A stretch of 64,000 bases of DNA from Stenotrophomonas nitritireducens. Lineage in GTDB: Bacteria > Pseudomonadota > Gammaproteobacteria > Xanthomonadales > Xanthomonadaceae. Location of the stretch: contig NZ_CP016756.1 of the NCBI RefSeq assembly GCF_001700965.1, positions 2,108,001 to 2,172,000 of the forward strand. The letters are read 5' to 3'. Below are positions 27,636 to 37,418 of this stretch, piece by piece. The notes below the pieces were generated by a model. The model did not search any database. It worked only from the letters and a program-made list of their open reading frames with translations, and was not told the DNA's origin. Position numbers and translations under genes: made by a program. How positions within the stretch are numbered: the stretch's first letter is position 1; the number at the start of each line of letters is the position of its first letter.

Positions 27636-28700
27636 TCAGCGGGTTGGCGTCACTGGCGGCGCTACCCACCCAGCTGGCGGCAGCACGGGCTCACCACGGT
27701 GTTGCAGCAATCTGCGCATTGCCGGGATCTCGCCCTCCTCACCAAACCAGCGCATATATACCTGCGGCTCCACAGTCGATGCTTTCTGCGCGGGGTCATT
27801 GTTGTTCAACAGCTGGGCGCTACGAAAGAACAACCAATCCAACTGCCGAAGATATTCAGCTGAATTACGGACGCTTTCAGATTGCGCCTCGATCCGTGCC
27901 AGCCGTTGCGCACCGGCCTTGGCGATGATCATCGTGTCGCTGTCCACCATTCGCTGCAGCAGGTTGCGGCATTGCTGACGCTGATGGATGTCGGATTCAT
28001 CCGCTGGACAGAGCGCCAATGCCGCTTTCAACTCCGGCTGCCACATCCCCAGCGCGATGCTGAAAAGCGTTATCACGCGCTCCTGTTCCGCATAACGACC
28101 ATTATTGGCCTGCTCCCACTGCGCCGCCCGCTCTTGCTGGACCACAGGCCATGGCATGTCCGCAGTCGCCTCATCCAGAAGCCGAATGATCAAACGCAGC
28201 TGATCACCGTAGCGCGGCGCATTCAACGCAGCCTGCCTGGCCTTTTCGGCGCCGGCCTGGTCCCCGCGCTGCTGCGCCCACCGCATCAACAACAGTTGCG
28301 CATCGGCGGTCTGCTCGCTCTGCAAAGTCAGCACTGCTTTTTCCACGGCGCAGTCGCCACCATCAAGGCAACGACGCACGGCCGTGGCGGCGATCAAGGG
28401 CTCATTGCTGCCTTTGGCAATGGCCTCCAGCAACCATGCCTGCGCTTGCGGCTCAGCCTTGAGCTGGCCGTTCTGTAGATCCAGCGAAAGCGGCGCCAGC
28501 CCGGCAGCAGCATACAACTTGAGCGGTTCGCCAGTGCTTGCCAGCTTGCGCGCCTGTTCCATCCGCGCCTGATTCTGTGCCTGTACCTGTACCAGCAGTG
28601 CTTCAGGAGCAATGCCATCCTGTTCGTCTGCAGGTGACTGTGCGTTCACCGTTGCGGTCACCGCCAACAACAGCAGCATCCACATTCCTTGTCTACGCAT
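27636..28700 (-). CDS. Putative periplasmic helical-repeat protein, function unknown
   Basis: A 354-aa protein with a signal peptide (MWMLLLLAVTATVNAQ) and a mature part made of Ala/Leu/Gln-rich helices, resembling degenerate TPR or Sel1 repeats. Cysteine pairs (RRCLDGGDCAV and ALCPADE...QCRNLL) suggest disulfides in the periplasm. A Pro-rich tail ends the protein. No enzyme motif is visible. It lies 40 bp downstream of the AEC-family carrier gene on the same strand. No family is recognised with confidence. Confidence 0.65.
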   Translation of the reverse strand: MRRQGMWMLLLLAVTATVNAQSPADEQDGIAPEALLVQVQAQNQARMEQARKLASTGEPLKLYAAAGLAPLSLDLQNGQLKAEPQAQAWLLEAIAKGSNEPLIAATAVRRCLDGGDCAVEKAVLTLQSEQTADAQLLLMRWAQQRGDQAGAEKARQAALNAPRYGDQLRLIIRLLDEATADMPWPVVQQERAAQWEQANNGRYAEQERVITLFSIALGMWQPELKAALALCPADESDIHQRQQCRNLLQRMVDSDTMIIAKAGAQRLARIEAQSESVRNSAEYLRQLDWLFFRSAQLLNNNDPAQKASTVEPQVYMRWFGEEGEIPAMRRLLQHRGEPVLPPAGWVAPPVTPTR

Positions 28701-28740
28701 AGCCCTCTCCTTTCATCCATCTGCGCACTATGACGCCGGC

Positions 28741-29655
28741 TCAACCCACCCGACCCAGTACCCAGACCCAGGCTGGCAAGGTCACCAGCGACAACACAAT
28801 GCCATAACCCACCATCGCTGCTGCCAATCGCGGCGCCAACCGGTGCGAGATGGCCAGGGCGGCGGCGGTGATCATCGTCGGCATCGCGGTTTCCAGCACG
28901 TTGACCCGCAGCATCTCGCCCTGCAGGCCGAACGCCCATGACAAGGGCAGTGCTGCCGCCGGCAGCACGACCAGCTTCAGCAGCAGGCCGATGCCCAGCG
29001 GTGCCAGTTCGGCGCGCGACAGCCGCAGCTGGATGGTCAGGCCCACCGCCAGCATCACCAGCGGCAGCATGGCGTCGGATACATTCTTCAGCGCGCCGGC
29101 AATCCAGCTGGGCGGGGTTGCCGGCATCACCAGCAAGGCGAAGATCAGTGCCCACAGCGGCGGGAAGCGGGCAATGCGCAACAGGATCTGGCCGGTGCTG
29201 GGCGGCGTGTCGCCGCTGTAACGTGCAAGCACGTACAGGCCGAACGTGGACAGCATCACGAAGGTGCCGAACTGGTCGTAGACCACCGCATACGGCAGGG
29301 CATGGTCACCCAGCAGCGCGCGCACCATCGGGTAACCGATGAAGCTGGAATTGCACAACGCCACACACAACAGCAGCACCGCGTGCACCTGCCGTTCGAA
29401 CCCGAACACGCGCGTGGCCAAGCTCACCAGTGCCAGCGTCAACAGCATCAGCAGCCACGGCGTGAGCATGATGCCAAGCAGAGAGACATCCAGCTGCAAG
29501 CGCGGCACATAGGTCAGCACCGCTGCCGGCTGGCAGATGTACAGCACCACCTTGTTGAGCACGTCCGCCGCATTGTCCGGGAACACCCGTAAGCGTGCGA
29601 ACAGCATGCCCAGTGCGAGCATGGTCAGGATCAGTGCGAATGCGTCGAGTGCCAT
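28741..29655 (-). CDS. AEC (auxin efflux carrier) family transporter
   Basis: Inner-membrane protein of 304 aa with about ten hydrophobic helices, beginning MALDAFALILTMLALGMLF. The central ALCNSSFIGYPMVRALLG matches the conserved N(S/T)xxxGxP region of the family. The second half repeats the fold (MLPLVMLAVGLTIQLRL). Bacterial AEC proteins export or import small organic anions such as malate; the substrate here is unknown. It probably shares a transcript with the periplasmic protein gene 40 bp downstream. Confidence 0.85.
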   Translation of the reverse strand: MALDAFALILTMLALGMLFARLRVFPDNAADVLNKVVLYICQPAAVLTYVPRLQLDVSLLGIMLTPWLLMLLTLALVSLATRVFGFERQVHAVLLLCVALCNSSFIGYPMVRALLGDHALPYAVVYDQFGTFVMLSTFGLYVLARYSGDTPPSTGQILLRIARFPPLWALIFALLVMPATPPSWIAGALKNVSDAMLPLVMLAVGLTIQLRLSRAELAPLGIGLLLKLVVLPAAALPLSWAFGLQGEMLRVNVLETAMPTMITAAALAISHRLAPRLAAAMVGYGIVLSLVTLPAWVWVLGRVG

Positions 29656-29761
29656 GATGCAAGCTTGCGCCGCGCGGCCCCGCAGGGGGAATCAGCGCCG
29701 GCTCAAAACCTCCTGTCGCCGTACCCGCCTGTGCTGCGGGTACGGCAGTGCGACCTTGGCC

Positions 29762-30400
29762 TTACGGCCATGCCGGCGGATTGGCCGCCCATGCCTGCTG
29801 CACCTGGGCCAGCTGCGTGCGTTCGGCATCGGTCCACAACGGCAACAGCTGCGGATAGGCCGCCGCCGTGGTCCATTGGCCCGGCTCGGTGCGCACGGCG
29901 GCCGCATACCAGGCCACCGCCTCGTCCTTGCGGTCCAGGCTCCACAGGGCCAGCGCCAGCGTCGGCGGCACCCACGATGGATTGCCGCGCGTACCCTCTG
30001 CAACCTTGGTCCAGTGGTTCAGGGCGTCCTGCGCATCGCCCCGGCGATACAGGTCCCAACCGTGGTTCCAGCGCAGGCTGCGCGCCTGCATCGAGTTGTC
30101 CGCAGTTGACGCCAAAGCCTCCTGGTACAGCTTCAGGCCCAGCTCGTCACGGCCGTCGCGGTAGGCGATGCTGGCCAACTGGGCCGTGGCTTCCACGCCC
30201 TTGCGGCCGCGCTCGCGCAGCTTCATCAGCTGGTCCAGCACGTCGGCCTGTTCAGGCGCCACGACGATGAACGGCTTGGCCGCGGCATCCTCGTCGAAAT
30301 AGAACTCGTTGATCTTCGGCAGGCTCTGCGCCTGCACGTTTGAAACAAGCAGACCCGCCAGCAGCAACGCGCCGGCGACCATGCGCCTTGTAACCCCCAT
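29762..30400 (-). CDS. TPR-containing periplasmic protein
   Basis: A 212-aa protein with a signal peptide ending near VQAQS and TPR-like helices in the mature part (DGRDELGLKLYQEALAS, then RRGDAQDALNHWTKVAEG and RKDEAVAWYAAAVRTEP). It probably binds another envelope protein. The ATG at 30400 follows a G-rich ribosome site. An ATG at 30415 or one at 30383 would also leave a signal peptide. It is divergent from the indolepyruvate oxidoreductase gene. No specific partner can be named. Confidence 0.7.
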   Translation of the reverse strand: MGVTRRMVAGALLLAGLLVSNVQAQSLPKINEFYFDEDAAAKPFIVVAPEQADVLDQLMKLRERGRKGVEATAQLASIAYRDGRDELGLKLYQEALASTADNSMQARSLRWNHGWDLYRRGDAQDALNHWTKVAEGTRGNPSWVPPTLALALWSLDRKDEAVAWYAAAVRTEPGQWTTAAAYPQLLPLWTDAERTQLAQVQQAWAANPPAWP

Positions 30401-30569
30401 GACTACAACCCCCATAAAACAGTTATCCCCCACCCGGCCCCGATCCTAACCGCTCCCGGCGCTACGCGCGACAGGGTTACAGGGTGATGAAAGCCCCACT
30501 GCTACAATCCGCGGCTGCCGCCGGCCCCGCCGGCCGGCGCCTGCCAGCCGTTTCCGCAATGGGCCAGCC

Positions 30570-33500
30570 ATGACCAGTACCGCCGAACTTACCTCGCCCG
30601 CTTCCGCCAACGATCCGCTGATCGGCGTGCGTGATTCCGATTACACACTGGAGCACAAGTACACGCGTACCGATGGCCGCATCTACCTGAGCGGTGTACA
30701 GGCGCTGGTACGTCTGCCCTTGATGCAGCAGCAGCGCGATGCCGCCGCCGGCCTGAACACCGGCGGCTTCATCAGCGGCTACCGTGGCTCGCCGCTGGGC
30801 GGCTTCGACCTGGAGCTGTGGCGCGCGCGCAAGCACCTGGAAGCGGCCAAGGTGAAGTTCATCCCCGGCCTCAACGAAGACCTGGGTGCCACCATGGTCT
30901 GGGGCACGCAGCAGACCAACCTGTTCCCCGGCGCCAACGTCGATGGCGTGTATGGCATGTGGTACGGCAAGGGCCCGGGCGTGGACCGCTGCGGTGATGT
31001 GTTCAAGCACGCCAATGCCGCCGGCACCTCGAAGCACGGTGGCGTGCTGGCGCTGGCCGCCGACGACCACGCCTGCCGCAGCTCCACCCTGCCCCATGGC
31101 AGCGAAGAAGAGTTCGTCAGCGCGATGATGCCTGTGCTGAACCCGGCCGGCGTGCAGGACATCCTCGACATGGGCCTGGTCGGCTGGGCGATGAGCCGCT
31201 ATACCGGCCGCTGGATCGGCTTCAAGACCATTGCCGAGACGGTGGAATCCTCGGCCTCGGTGGACGTCAACCCGTTCGCCCGCCAGATCATCCTGCCGGA
31301 AGATTTCGAGATGCCGGCCGCCGGCCTCAACATCCGCTGGCCGGACCCGCCGCTGGAACAGGAAATGCGCCTGCACCGTTATGCGGTGAAGGCTGCGCAG
31401 GCCTTTGCCCGCGCCAACGGCATCGACAAGGTGGTGATGGATTCGCCGCGCGCGCGGCTGGGTATCGTCACCACCGGCAAGAGCTACCTGGACGTGCTGC
31501 AGGCACTGGAATACCTGGGCCTGGACGAAAAGGCCTGCGCCGATATCGGCATCCGCGTCTACAAGGTGGGCATGACGTGGCCGCTGGAACCGCAGGGCAT
31601 CGGTGAATTTTCCCGCGGCCTGGAAGACATCGTGGTGGTGGAGGAGAAGAAGGCCTTCATCGAGCGGCAGATGAAGGAATACTTCTATAACTGGCCGGCA
31701 AACTGGGGCGCGCGCCCGTCCATCGTTGGCAAGTACGACGAGCAGGGCGAATGGATCCTGCCATCCACCGGTGAGCTGACCCCGGCCACGATCGCCGGTG
31801 TGATCGGTCGCCGCATTCAACGTTTCTTCAATACCGAATCCATCGAAGAGCGCCTGCGCTGGATGGACGTCAAGGAAGCCGAAATGGCCTTGCCGCGCGC
31901 GCAGTTCCCGCGCGTGCCGCATTACTGCTCCGGCTGCCCGCACAACACCTCCACCAAGGTGCCGGAAGGCTCGCGTGCGCTGGCCGGCATCGGCTGCCAT
32001 TACATGGTGACGTGGATGGACCGCGACACCGACACCTTCACCCACATGGGCGGCGAAGGCGTCACTTGGGCCGGCCAGGCCGCGTTCACCGCTACCGAGC
32101 ATGTGTTCCAGAACCTCGGCGACGGCACCTATTTCCACAGCGGCTCGCTGGCGATCCGCCAGGCCATCGCCGCTGGCGTCAACATCACCTACAAGATCCT
32201 CTACAACGATGCGGTGGCGATGACCGGCGGCCAGCCGGTGGACGGCACCCTGACCGTGCCGCAGATCGCCCACCAGATGCGTTCGGAAGGCGTGTACACC
32301 ATCGTGCTGCTGTCCGACGACATCCAGAAGTGGAAGTCGCGCCGCCACGAGTTCCCGAGTGATGTGGAATTCCACGACCGCGCCGAACTGGACAGCGTGC
32401 AGCAGCACCTGCGCACGGTGAAGGGCACCAGCATCCTGATCTACGAACAGACCTGCGCCACCGAGAAGCGCCGCCGCCGCAAGCGCGGCAAGATCGTCGA
32501 CCCGGCCAAGCGCACCATGATCAACTCGCTGGTCTGCGAAGGCTGCGGTGACTGCGGCGAGAAGAGTTTCTGCGTTTCCGTGCTGCCGAAGGAAACCGAG
32601 TTCGGGCGCAAGCGCGACATCGACCAGTCCAACTGCAACAAGGATTTCTCCTGCACCACCGGCTTCTGCCCGAGCTTCGTCACCGTGCACGGCGGCCAGC
32701 TGCGCAAGGGCAGCAAGAGCAGCGCCGCCAGCCTGCTCGACAACCTGCCGGCGCCCACTTTCCGCACCGATTTCTCGCAGCCCTGGAACATCCTGATCAC
32801 CGGCGTCGGCGGCACCGGCGTGGTCACCATCGGCGCGCTGCTCGGCATGGCCGGCCACCTCGAAGGCAAGGGCGCCAGCGTGCTCGACCAGACCGGTCTG
32901 GCGCAGAAGGGCGGCGCGGTCACCACCCATATCCGCTTGGCCAACAGCCCCGCCGACATCCACGCCGTACGCATCGCCGCCGGCGAAGCCGACCTGGTGC
33001 TGGGCTGCGACATGGTGGTGGTCAACGACTACTGGGCGCTGTCCAAGGTGCGCGGCGAGCGCTCGCAGGTGGTGTTGAACACCTATGAAGCGATGCCCGG
33101 CACCTTCACCACCCACCCGGACATGCAGTTCCCGGCCGCCGACATCATTGCCGGGGTGAAGCTGGCATTGGGCGGGCGCGAACCGATCCTGCTCGACGCC
33201 ACCCAGCTGGCCACGGCGCTGCTCGGCGATGCGATTGCCTCCAACCTGTTCATCCTCGGCTTCGCCTGGCAGCAGGGCCTGGTGCCGTTGTCGCTGGAAT
33301 CGCTGATGCGCGCGGTGGAGCTCAATGGCGCCGCCGTGACCATGAACCAGACTGCGTTCGCCTGGGGCCGCCTGGCCGCGATCGATCCGCAGGCCGTGCA
33401 GCAGGCCGCCGGCCTGGTCCACAACGCGCCGACCGATGCCGAGCGCAAGCCGCACGTACTGCGCGAACTGCCGCCGGGCGAGTGGGAAGGCAGCGAAGCC

Positions 33501-34280
33501 GGCGCACCGTCGGCACCGCGCAACCCCGGCAACGAGCCGGACGTGCGTGGCCTGCCGGCCGCCAGCCGCAGCAGCGGTGAAGCCGCCTTCGCCTCACTCG
33601 ACGACGCCCACCTGTCGCGCTCGCTGGACGAGCTGATCGCCCGCCGCAGCAGCTTCCTCACCGACTACCAGGACGCCGCCTACGCCAACCGGTACCGCGC
33701 CCTGGTGGACACGGTGCGCAAGGCAGAGCAGCAGGCAATCCCCGGCAGCACTGCATTGAGCGAAGCCACCGCGCGCTACTTCTTCAAGCTGATGGCCTAC
33801 AAGGACGAATACGAAGTGGCCCGCCTGTACACCAGCGGCGACTTCATCAAGCGCGTGGGCGAGCAGTTCGAAGGCGACTACCAGGTGCGTTTCCACCTGG
33901 CCCCGCCGCTGTTCGCCAAGCGCGACGAACAAGGCCAGCTGCAGAAGAAGGAATACGGCCCGTGGATGTTCAAGGCCTTCGGCCTGCTGGCCAGGTTCAA
34001 GGGCCTGCGCGGCGGCCGCTTCGACGTGTTTGGTTACACCGAAGAACGCCGCGGCGAACGCCAGCTGATTGCTGACTATGAGAAGACCTTGCAGGAACTG
34101 ATCAGCGGCCTGGATGCACACCGTCTGGCGCTGGCGGTGGATATCGCCAGCATCCCCGAGCACATCCGCGGCTACGGCCACGTCAAGGAAGCGCACCTGC
34201 ACGAAGCCAAGGCCCGCGAAGCAGCCTTGCTGGCGACGTGGCGTAATCCGAAAGCGCTGCATATCGTGCAGATGGCCTGA
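30570..34280 (+). CDS. Indolepyruvate ferredoxin oxidoreductase, fused form
   Basis: A 1236-aa fused 2-oxoacid:ferredoxin oxidoreductase that would oxidatively decarboxylate aryl-pyruvates to acyl-CoA, passing electrons to a ferredoxin. The N-terminal half holds the pyrimidine-binding part (GFISGYRGSPLGGFD) and the TPP-binding part (PHYCSGCPHNTS, then GGEGVTWAGQAAF and GDGTYFHSG). A cysteine-rich segment VCEGCGDCGEKSFC with further Cys in NCNKDFSCTTGFCP likely binds an iron-sulfur cluster. The last 500 residues contain the gamma-type domain (ITGVGGTGVVTIGALLG). Aerobic proteobacteria carry this single-polypeptide form, unlike the two-subunit archaeal IorAB. No ferredoxin gene is next to it. 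Confidence 0.93.
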   Translation: MTSTAELTSPASANDPLIGVRDSDYTLEHKYTRTDGRIYLSGVQALVRLPLMQQQRDAAAGLNTGGFISGYRGSPLGGFDLELWRARKHLEAAKVKFIPGLNEDLGATMVWGTQQTNLFPGANVDGVYGMWYGKGPGVDRCGDVFKHANAAGTSKHGGVLALAADDHACRSSTLPHGSEEEFVSAMMPVLNPAGVQDILDMGLVGWAMSRYTGRWIGFKTIAETVESSASVDVNPFARQIILPEDFEMPAAGLNIRWPDPPLEQEMRLHRYAVKAAQAFARANGIDKVVMDSPRARLGIVTTGKSYLDVLQALEYLGLDEKACADIGIRVYKVGMTWPLEPQGIGEFSRGLEDIVVVEEKKAFIERQMKEYFYNWPANWGARPSIVGKYDEQGEWILPSTGELTPATIAGVIGRRIQRFFNTESIEERLRWMDVKEAEMALPRAQFPRVPHYCSGCPHNTSTKVPEGSRALAGIGCHYMVTWMDRDTDTFTHMGGEGVTWAGQAAFTATEHVFQNLGDGTYFHSGSLAIRQAIAAGVNITYKILYNDAVAMTGGQPVDGTLTVPQIAHQMRSEGVYTIVLLSDDIQKWKSRRHEFPSDVEFHDRAELDSVQQHLRTVKGTSILIYEQTCATEKRRRRKRGKIVDPAKRTMINSLVCEGCGDCGEKSFCVSVLPKETEFGRKRDIDQSNCNKDFSCTTGFCPSFVTVHGGQLRKGSKSSAASLLDNLPAPTFRTDFSQPWNILITGVGGTGVVTIGALLGMAGHLEGKGASVLDQTGLAQKGGAVTTHIRLANSPADIHAVRIAAGEADLVLGCDMVVVNDYWALSKVRGERSQVVLNTYEAMPGTFTTHPDMQFPAADIIAGVKLALGGREPILLDATQLATALLGDAIASNLFILGFAWQQGLVPLSLESLMRAVELNGAAVTMNQTAFAWGRLAAIDPQAVQQAAGLVHNAPTDAERKPHVLRELPPGEWEGSEAGAPSAPRNPGNEPDVRGLPAASRSSGEAAFASLDDAHLSRSLDELIARRSSFLTDYQDAAYANRYRALVDTVRKAEQQAIPGSTALSEATARYFFKLMAYKDEYEVARLYTSGDFIKRVGEQFEGDYQVRFHLAPPLFAKRDEQGQLQKKEYGPWMFKAFGLLARFKGLRGGRFDVFGYTEERRGERQLIADYEKTLQELISGLDAHRLALAVDIASIPEHIRGYGHVKEAHLHEAKAREAALLATWRNPKALHIVQMA

Positions 34281-34303
34281 GCAGGCAACGGATAGGTTGC
34301 CGA

Positions 34304-34334
34304 TGCGCAATGCAACCTATGGGTTGCATTGCGC
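34304..34334 (+). terminator. Hairpin after the indolepyruvate oxidoreductase gene
   Basis: A 13-bp perfect stem, GCGCAATGCAACC with GGTTGCATTGCGC around a 4-nt loop, starts 25 bp after the stop. A smaller inverted pair (GGCAAC...GTTGCC) precedes it. No run of T follows, so termination is likely but not certain. Confidence 0.65.
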
Positions 34335-34449
34335 GGCTTGAGTTTCAGCGTCTACGTTGAAGCTGCAGATTGTTTCTGAGCTGAAATTGCTTCAGCGGAT
34401 CTCGAAATCCGTGGACACCAATAATCGCCGCGCTTGCCTGCCAACCTGT

Positions 34450-34540
34450 GCCGGCGACCATGGGAGCGGGTGTGACGCGTTTGCCTAACGCCGGCTTTGT
34501 GCTGCAGGAACCAGGGTTGTTGGAGGATGTCGGGGCAGCG
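34450..34540 (+). pseudogene. Fragment of the FAD monooxygenase gene, inverted copy
   Basis: These 91 bp match the complement of 38445-38535, inside the intact FAD monooxygenase gene, at 85 of 91 positions without gaps. They correspond to the segment around residues 34-64 (PATMGAGVT and NAGFVLQE regions). There is no start codon and no extended frame. The match stops sharply at both ends. The fragment reads on the plus strand while the intact gene is on the minus strand, and the arsenic genes lie between. The rest of the 356-bp gap between the oxidoreductase and arsC genes holds only the hairpin and nothing recognised. Confidence 0.9.
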
Positions 34541-34636
34541 CAGCGTCTTTCAGCAAGGACGAGACAGCGACGTTCAGTGAAGTTGTTTGAAAGTCTTCAT
34601 CGCCTGCCCTGCAGCGGCTGCGCTTAGCAGTGACTA

Positions 34637-35059
34637 TCAGGATGCGGTTCTGTTCCCGTGCGCATCGATGACCACCTCGCCGTCTTCCTTTACGAAGGGA
34701 GTGGCTACCGCCGGCAGGATTGCAAGGACGGTCTCTGACGGGCGAGCAAGCCGCACACCCAGGTCCGTTTCCACGAACGGTCGGTTGATCAGGATGGGAT
34801 GCGCCAGCATGGCATCGATCAACTGATCGTCGGTAAGCGCCGCATCGTCCAGGCCGAGATCAGCGTAGGGCGTTCCTTTCTGGCGGATTGCTTCCCTCAC
34901 GGTCAATCCAGCCTTACTGATGAGTTCAGCCAATCGCGCCTTGGATGGCGTGTCGGTCAGATAGTCGACGATCATCGGCTCGATGCCGGCATGCCTGATC
35001 AGAGCCAGCACGTTCCTGGAGGTTCCGCAGCTGGGGTTGTGGTAGATGGTTGCCTTCAT
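34637..35059 (-). CDS. arsC: Arsenate reductase ArsC (glutaredoxin type)
   Basis: Reduces arsenate to arsenite using glutathione/glutaredoxin; cytoplasmic. At 140 aa it matches the plasmid R773 ArsC type. The catalytic cysteine is in [12 protein letters not shown] near residue 11, and the downstream arginines in [21 protein letters not shown] complete the oxyanion site. The start overlaps the arsH stop by 4 bp (ATGA), so the two are translated together. Arsenite produced would leave by the Acr3 pump encoded on the opposite strand. Confidence 0.94.
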   Translation of the reverse strand: MKATIYHNPSCGTSRNVLALIRHAGIEPMIVDYLTDTPSKARLAELISKAGLTVREAIRQKGTPYADLGLDDAALTDDQLIDAMLAHPILINRPFVETDLGVRLARPSETVLAILPAVATPFVKEDGEVVIDAHGNRTAS

Positions 35060-35796
35060 GCTGCGGCTCCTGCGGCCGCTTGAGGAGAATTGGCGCCGGA
35101 GGCCGCCGCAAGAGCCGCCACCGCGGCGTCACCCTTGCGCTCACTGTAGCGATCAACCAGATAGTCACTGCGATCCCTGACCAGCAGGGTGAACTTCACC
35201 AGTTCCTCCATCACGTCGACGACCCGGTCGTAGTACGCCGATGGCTTCATCCGGCCATGTTCATCAAACTCCTGCCAGGCCTTCGGTACCGACGACTGGT
35301 TGGGGATGGTGACCATGCGCATCCAACGCCCCAGCACGCGCAACGCGTTCACCACATTGAAGGATTGCGAACCCCCGCTGACCTGCATCACCGCGAGCGT
35401 GCGGCCTTGGGTGGGACGAATGCCAGCCTCCTCCAGCGGCAGCCAGTCGATCTGGTTTTTCAGCACAGCGGTCAATGTCCCGTGCCGTTCCGGGCTGATC
35501 CAGACCTGGCCTTCGGACCACAGCGAGGCCTCGCGCAATTCGCGCACCTTGGGGTGATCGACCGGCACCGCGTCCAGCATCGGCAGCTCATGCGGATCGA
35601 ACAACCGGGTTTCGGCACCGAAGTGTTGCAGCAGGCGCTGCGCCTCCAGGGCCAGCTTGCGGCTATAGGACTGCGGACGGAGCGAGCCGTAAAGGATAAG
35701 GATGCGCGGCCGGTGCGTGCTCGGGCTGATGACGTCCAGAGCGGAGTGGGCAGGTTGTTGCAGGGAGCCGGCGTGGATATTTGGGAGGTCGAGCAT
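35056..35796 (-). CDS. arsH: ArsH NADPH-dependent FMN reductase
   Basis: Flavoprotein of 246 aa that oxidises trivalent organoarsenicals or reduces quinones in arsenic loci. The flavodoxin-like fold starts with [16 protein letters not shown], the FMN-binding motif typical of ArsH, followed by [19 protein letters not shown] and [13 protein letters not shown]. The protein has an Ala-rich C-terminal tail. It is transcribed away from arsR, with 38 bp between the start codons, and leads the arsH-arsC pair. The ATG at 35796 is used; no strong alternative exists. Confidence 0.94.
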   Translation of the reverse strand: MLDLPNIHAGSLQQPAHSALDVISPSTHRPRILILYGSLRPQSYSRKLALEAQRLLQHFGAETRLFDPHELPMLDAVPVDHPKVRELREASLWSEGQVWISPERHGTLTAVLKNQIDWLPLEEAGIRPTQGRTLAVMQVSGGSQSFNVVNALRVLGRWMRMVTIPNQSSVPKAWQEFDEHGRMKPSAYYDRVVDVMEELVKFTLLVRDRSDYLVDRYSERKGDAAVAALAAASGANSPQAAAGAAA

Positions 35797-35799
35797 GGG

Positions 35800-35840
35800 T
35801 TGTCCCTGGAAATCATTTCCATTATTCTAGATCTATGGAA
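35800..35840 (+). promoter_or_regulatory. Divergent ars promoter with ArsR-like operator
   Basis: In the 38-bp gap between arsH and arsR, TTGTCC (35800-35805), 17 bp, then TATTCT (35823-35828) form a plausible sigma-70 promoter firing towards arsR. Its start point would fall at or next to the arsR ATG, giving a leaderless mRNA. An inverted repeat TTCCAT-N12-ATGGAA (35817-35822 and 35835-35840) spans the -10 box and the start codon and is a candidate ArsR operator. Confidence 0.5.
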
Positions 35841-36149
35841 CATAAGTCCGCAACGCAAGCACTTGCCGCTCTTGGTCATGGAACGCGGCTGTCGATCTAC
35901 CGTCTGCTGGTCGAGGCAGGTCGCGGCGGCAAATTGGCAGGCGAGATCGCCCAGGCACTGACACTTCCCGGCGCCACCCTCTCCTTCCACCTGAAGGAGC
36001 TGGCCGCCGCTGGCCTGGTCACTTCCGAGCAGCGCGGCCGCACCGTTTGTTATCGCGCCAATTTCGACGCGATGACCAGTCTGGTCGACTACCTGACCGA
36101 GAACTGCTGCGCGGGCGATCAAACCTGCGGCACGCCGACGCGCTGCTGA
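35835..36149 (+). CDS. arsR: Arsenic-responsive repressor ArsR
   Basis: Winged-helix ArsR/SmtB repressor of 104 aa. The DNA-binding helix is in [26 protein letters not shown]. Arsenite-binding cysteines are not in the classical helix position. Instead there are cysteines at the C-terminus ([16 protein letters not shown]), an arrangement seen in a second class of ArsR (as in Acidithiobacillus/Corynebacterium). No Shine-Dalgarno sequence precedes the ATG, in line with a leaderless transcript. Its stop overlaps the acr3 ATG (ATGA). Confidence 0.92.
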   Translation: MEHKSATQALAALGHGTRLSIYRLLVEAGRGGKLAGEIAQALTLPGATLSFHLKELAAAGLVTSEQRGRTVCYRANFDAMTSLVDYLTENCCAGDQTCGTPTRC

Positions 36150-37201
36150 TGAAGGACAAGGCAGAGGCGCCTGCCGAGCGCCTGTCATTCATTGATCGCT
36201 TCCTCACGGTCTGGATCTTCCTGGCAATGGCGGTCGGCGTGGGCCTGGGCTTCGCCTTTCCAGGGCTGCAGCAGCGGATAGACGGGCTGAGCATCGGCAC
36301 CACCAATGTGCCAATCGCCATCGGCCTGATCCTGATGATGTTCCCGCCGCTCGCCAAGGTGGACTACGCGCAGCTGGGCGTGGTGTTCAAGGACAAGCGC
36401 GTACTGGCGCTGTCGCTGATCCAGAACTGGCTGATAGGCCCGGCGTTGATGTTTGCCTTGGCGGTGATCTTTTTGCGCGACCAACCGGGGTATATGACCG
36501 GGCTCATTCTGATTGGTCTAGCCCGCTGCATCGCGATGGTGCTGGTCTGGAACCAGCTGGCAAAAGGTGACAACCAATACGTCGCCGGATTGGTCGCATT
36601 CAATTCACTGTTCCAGATCGCGTTGTTCAGCGTCTACGCCTGGTTCTTTCTCTCCTGGTTGCCGGCTGCGCTGGGGTTGGAGGGAGTCGTACTCAATCTT
36701 GGATTCTGGCCAGTTGCCGAGGCCGTCCTGATCTACTTGGGCATCCCGTTCGCTGCCGGGTATCTGGTGCGCCGGGCGTTGACCAGGTCGAAGGGGCTTC
36801 ATTGGTATGAGCAGACATTCCTGCCTGCCATCAGCCCGATAACCCTGGTCGCCCTGTTGTTTACGATCACGGTGATGTTCGCCATGAAGGGTGGCGATGT
36901 GGTCAAACTCCCGTGGGATGTTTTGCGGATCGCTGTTCCGCTGGCGATCTACTTCCTGGTCCAGTTCGCCGTCAGCTTCTTCATGGGAAAACTGATCGCC
37001 AAAGACTATCCACGCACTACTGCAATCGCTTTCACAGCTGCCGGCAACAACTTTGAGCTTGCGATCGCGGTGGCGGTAGCTGCGTTCGGCATCAGCTCGC
37101 CCGTCGCATTCGCCGCCGTCATTGGCCCTCTGATCGAAGTGCCGGTTCTGATCATCCTGGTGAACGTCGCGCTCCGGCTGAAGCAACGCTGTTTCGCGTA
37201 G
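36149..37201 (+). CDS. acr3: Arsenite efflux transporter Acr3
   Basis: Arsenite exporter of the bile/arsenite/riboflavin transporter superfamily, 350 aa with about ten transmembrane helices. The conserved region [19 protein letters not shown] holds the essential cysteine (ARC), and [20 protein letters not shown] is the second signature. It is Acr3 rather than ArsB, judging by these motifs. Translationally coupled to arsR through ATGA. With arsC supplying arsenite this makes a complete resistance route. Confidence 0.95.
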   Translation: MKDKAEAPAERLSFIDRFLTVWIFLAMAVGVGLGFAFPGLQQRIDGLSIGTTNVPIAIGLILMMFPPLAKVDYAQLGVVFKDKRVLALSLIQNWLIGPALMFALAVIFLRDQPGYMTGLILIGLARCIAMVLVWNQLAKGDNQYVAGLVAFNSLFQIALFSVYAWFFLSWLPAALGLEGVVLNLGFWPVAEAVLIYLGIPFAAGYLVRRALTRSKGLHWYEQTFLPAISPITLVALLFTITVMFAMKGGDVVKLPWDVLRIAVPLAIYFLVQFAVSFFMGKLIAKDYPRTTAIAFTAAGNNFELAIAVAVAAFGISSPVAFAAVIGPLIEVPVLIILVNVALRLKQRCFA

Positions 37202-37233
37202 AAATTCCCCAAAGAGATGCGCGTAATTTGAGT

Positions 37234-37257
37234 GGCCGCTTTCGGCCAAAAGCGGAC
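37234..37257. repeat. 24-bp GTCCGCTTTCGGCC-type repeat, copy 1
   Basis: GGCCGCTTTCGGCCAAAAGCGGAC forms a small hairpin (CCGCTT/AAGCGG). A second copy in the same orientation is at 39857-39880; the pair brackets the monooxygenase and LysR genes. This repeat type is scattered between genes in many proteobacteria. Confidence 0.75.
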
Positions 37258-37418
37258 ACTCTGTACCGATTCCCCGGTCCAAGACTCCATTGCCAAGAGC
37301 GACCTGGCCAGCTCCGCTCCGCAACAGGTCGCACTGTGGAAGCGATCATCAGGCTCCGATCATATGGAGGCTTCTTCCGCGCTCCCTTGCCATATGCCGA
37401 CCAGACCACGATTGCCCT

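Noticed and set aside
30477..33455. Long minus-strand open frame of almost 1000 codons
   Set aside because: Antisense to the clearly conserved indolepyruvate oxidoreductase gene; no start signal, domain or signal peptide.
34281..34636. Insertion sequence remnant between the oxidoreductase and arsC genes
   Set aside because: No transposase fragment or terminal inverted repeats; the only identifiable piece is the monooxygenase fragment.
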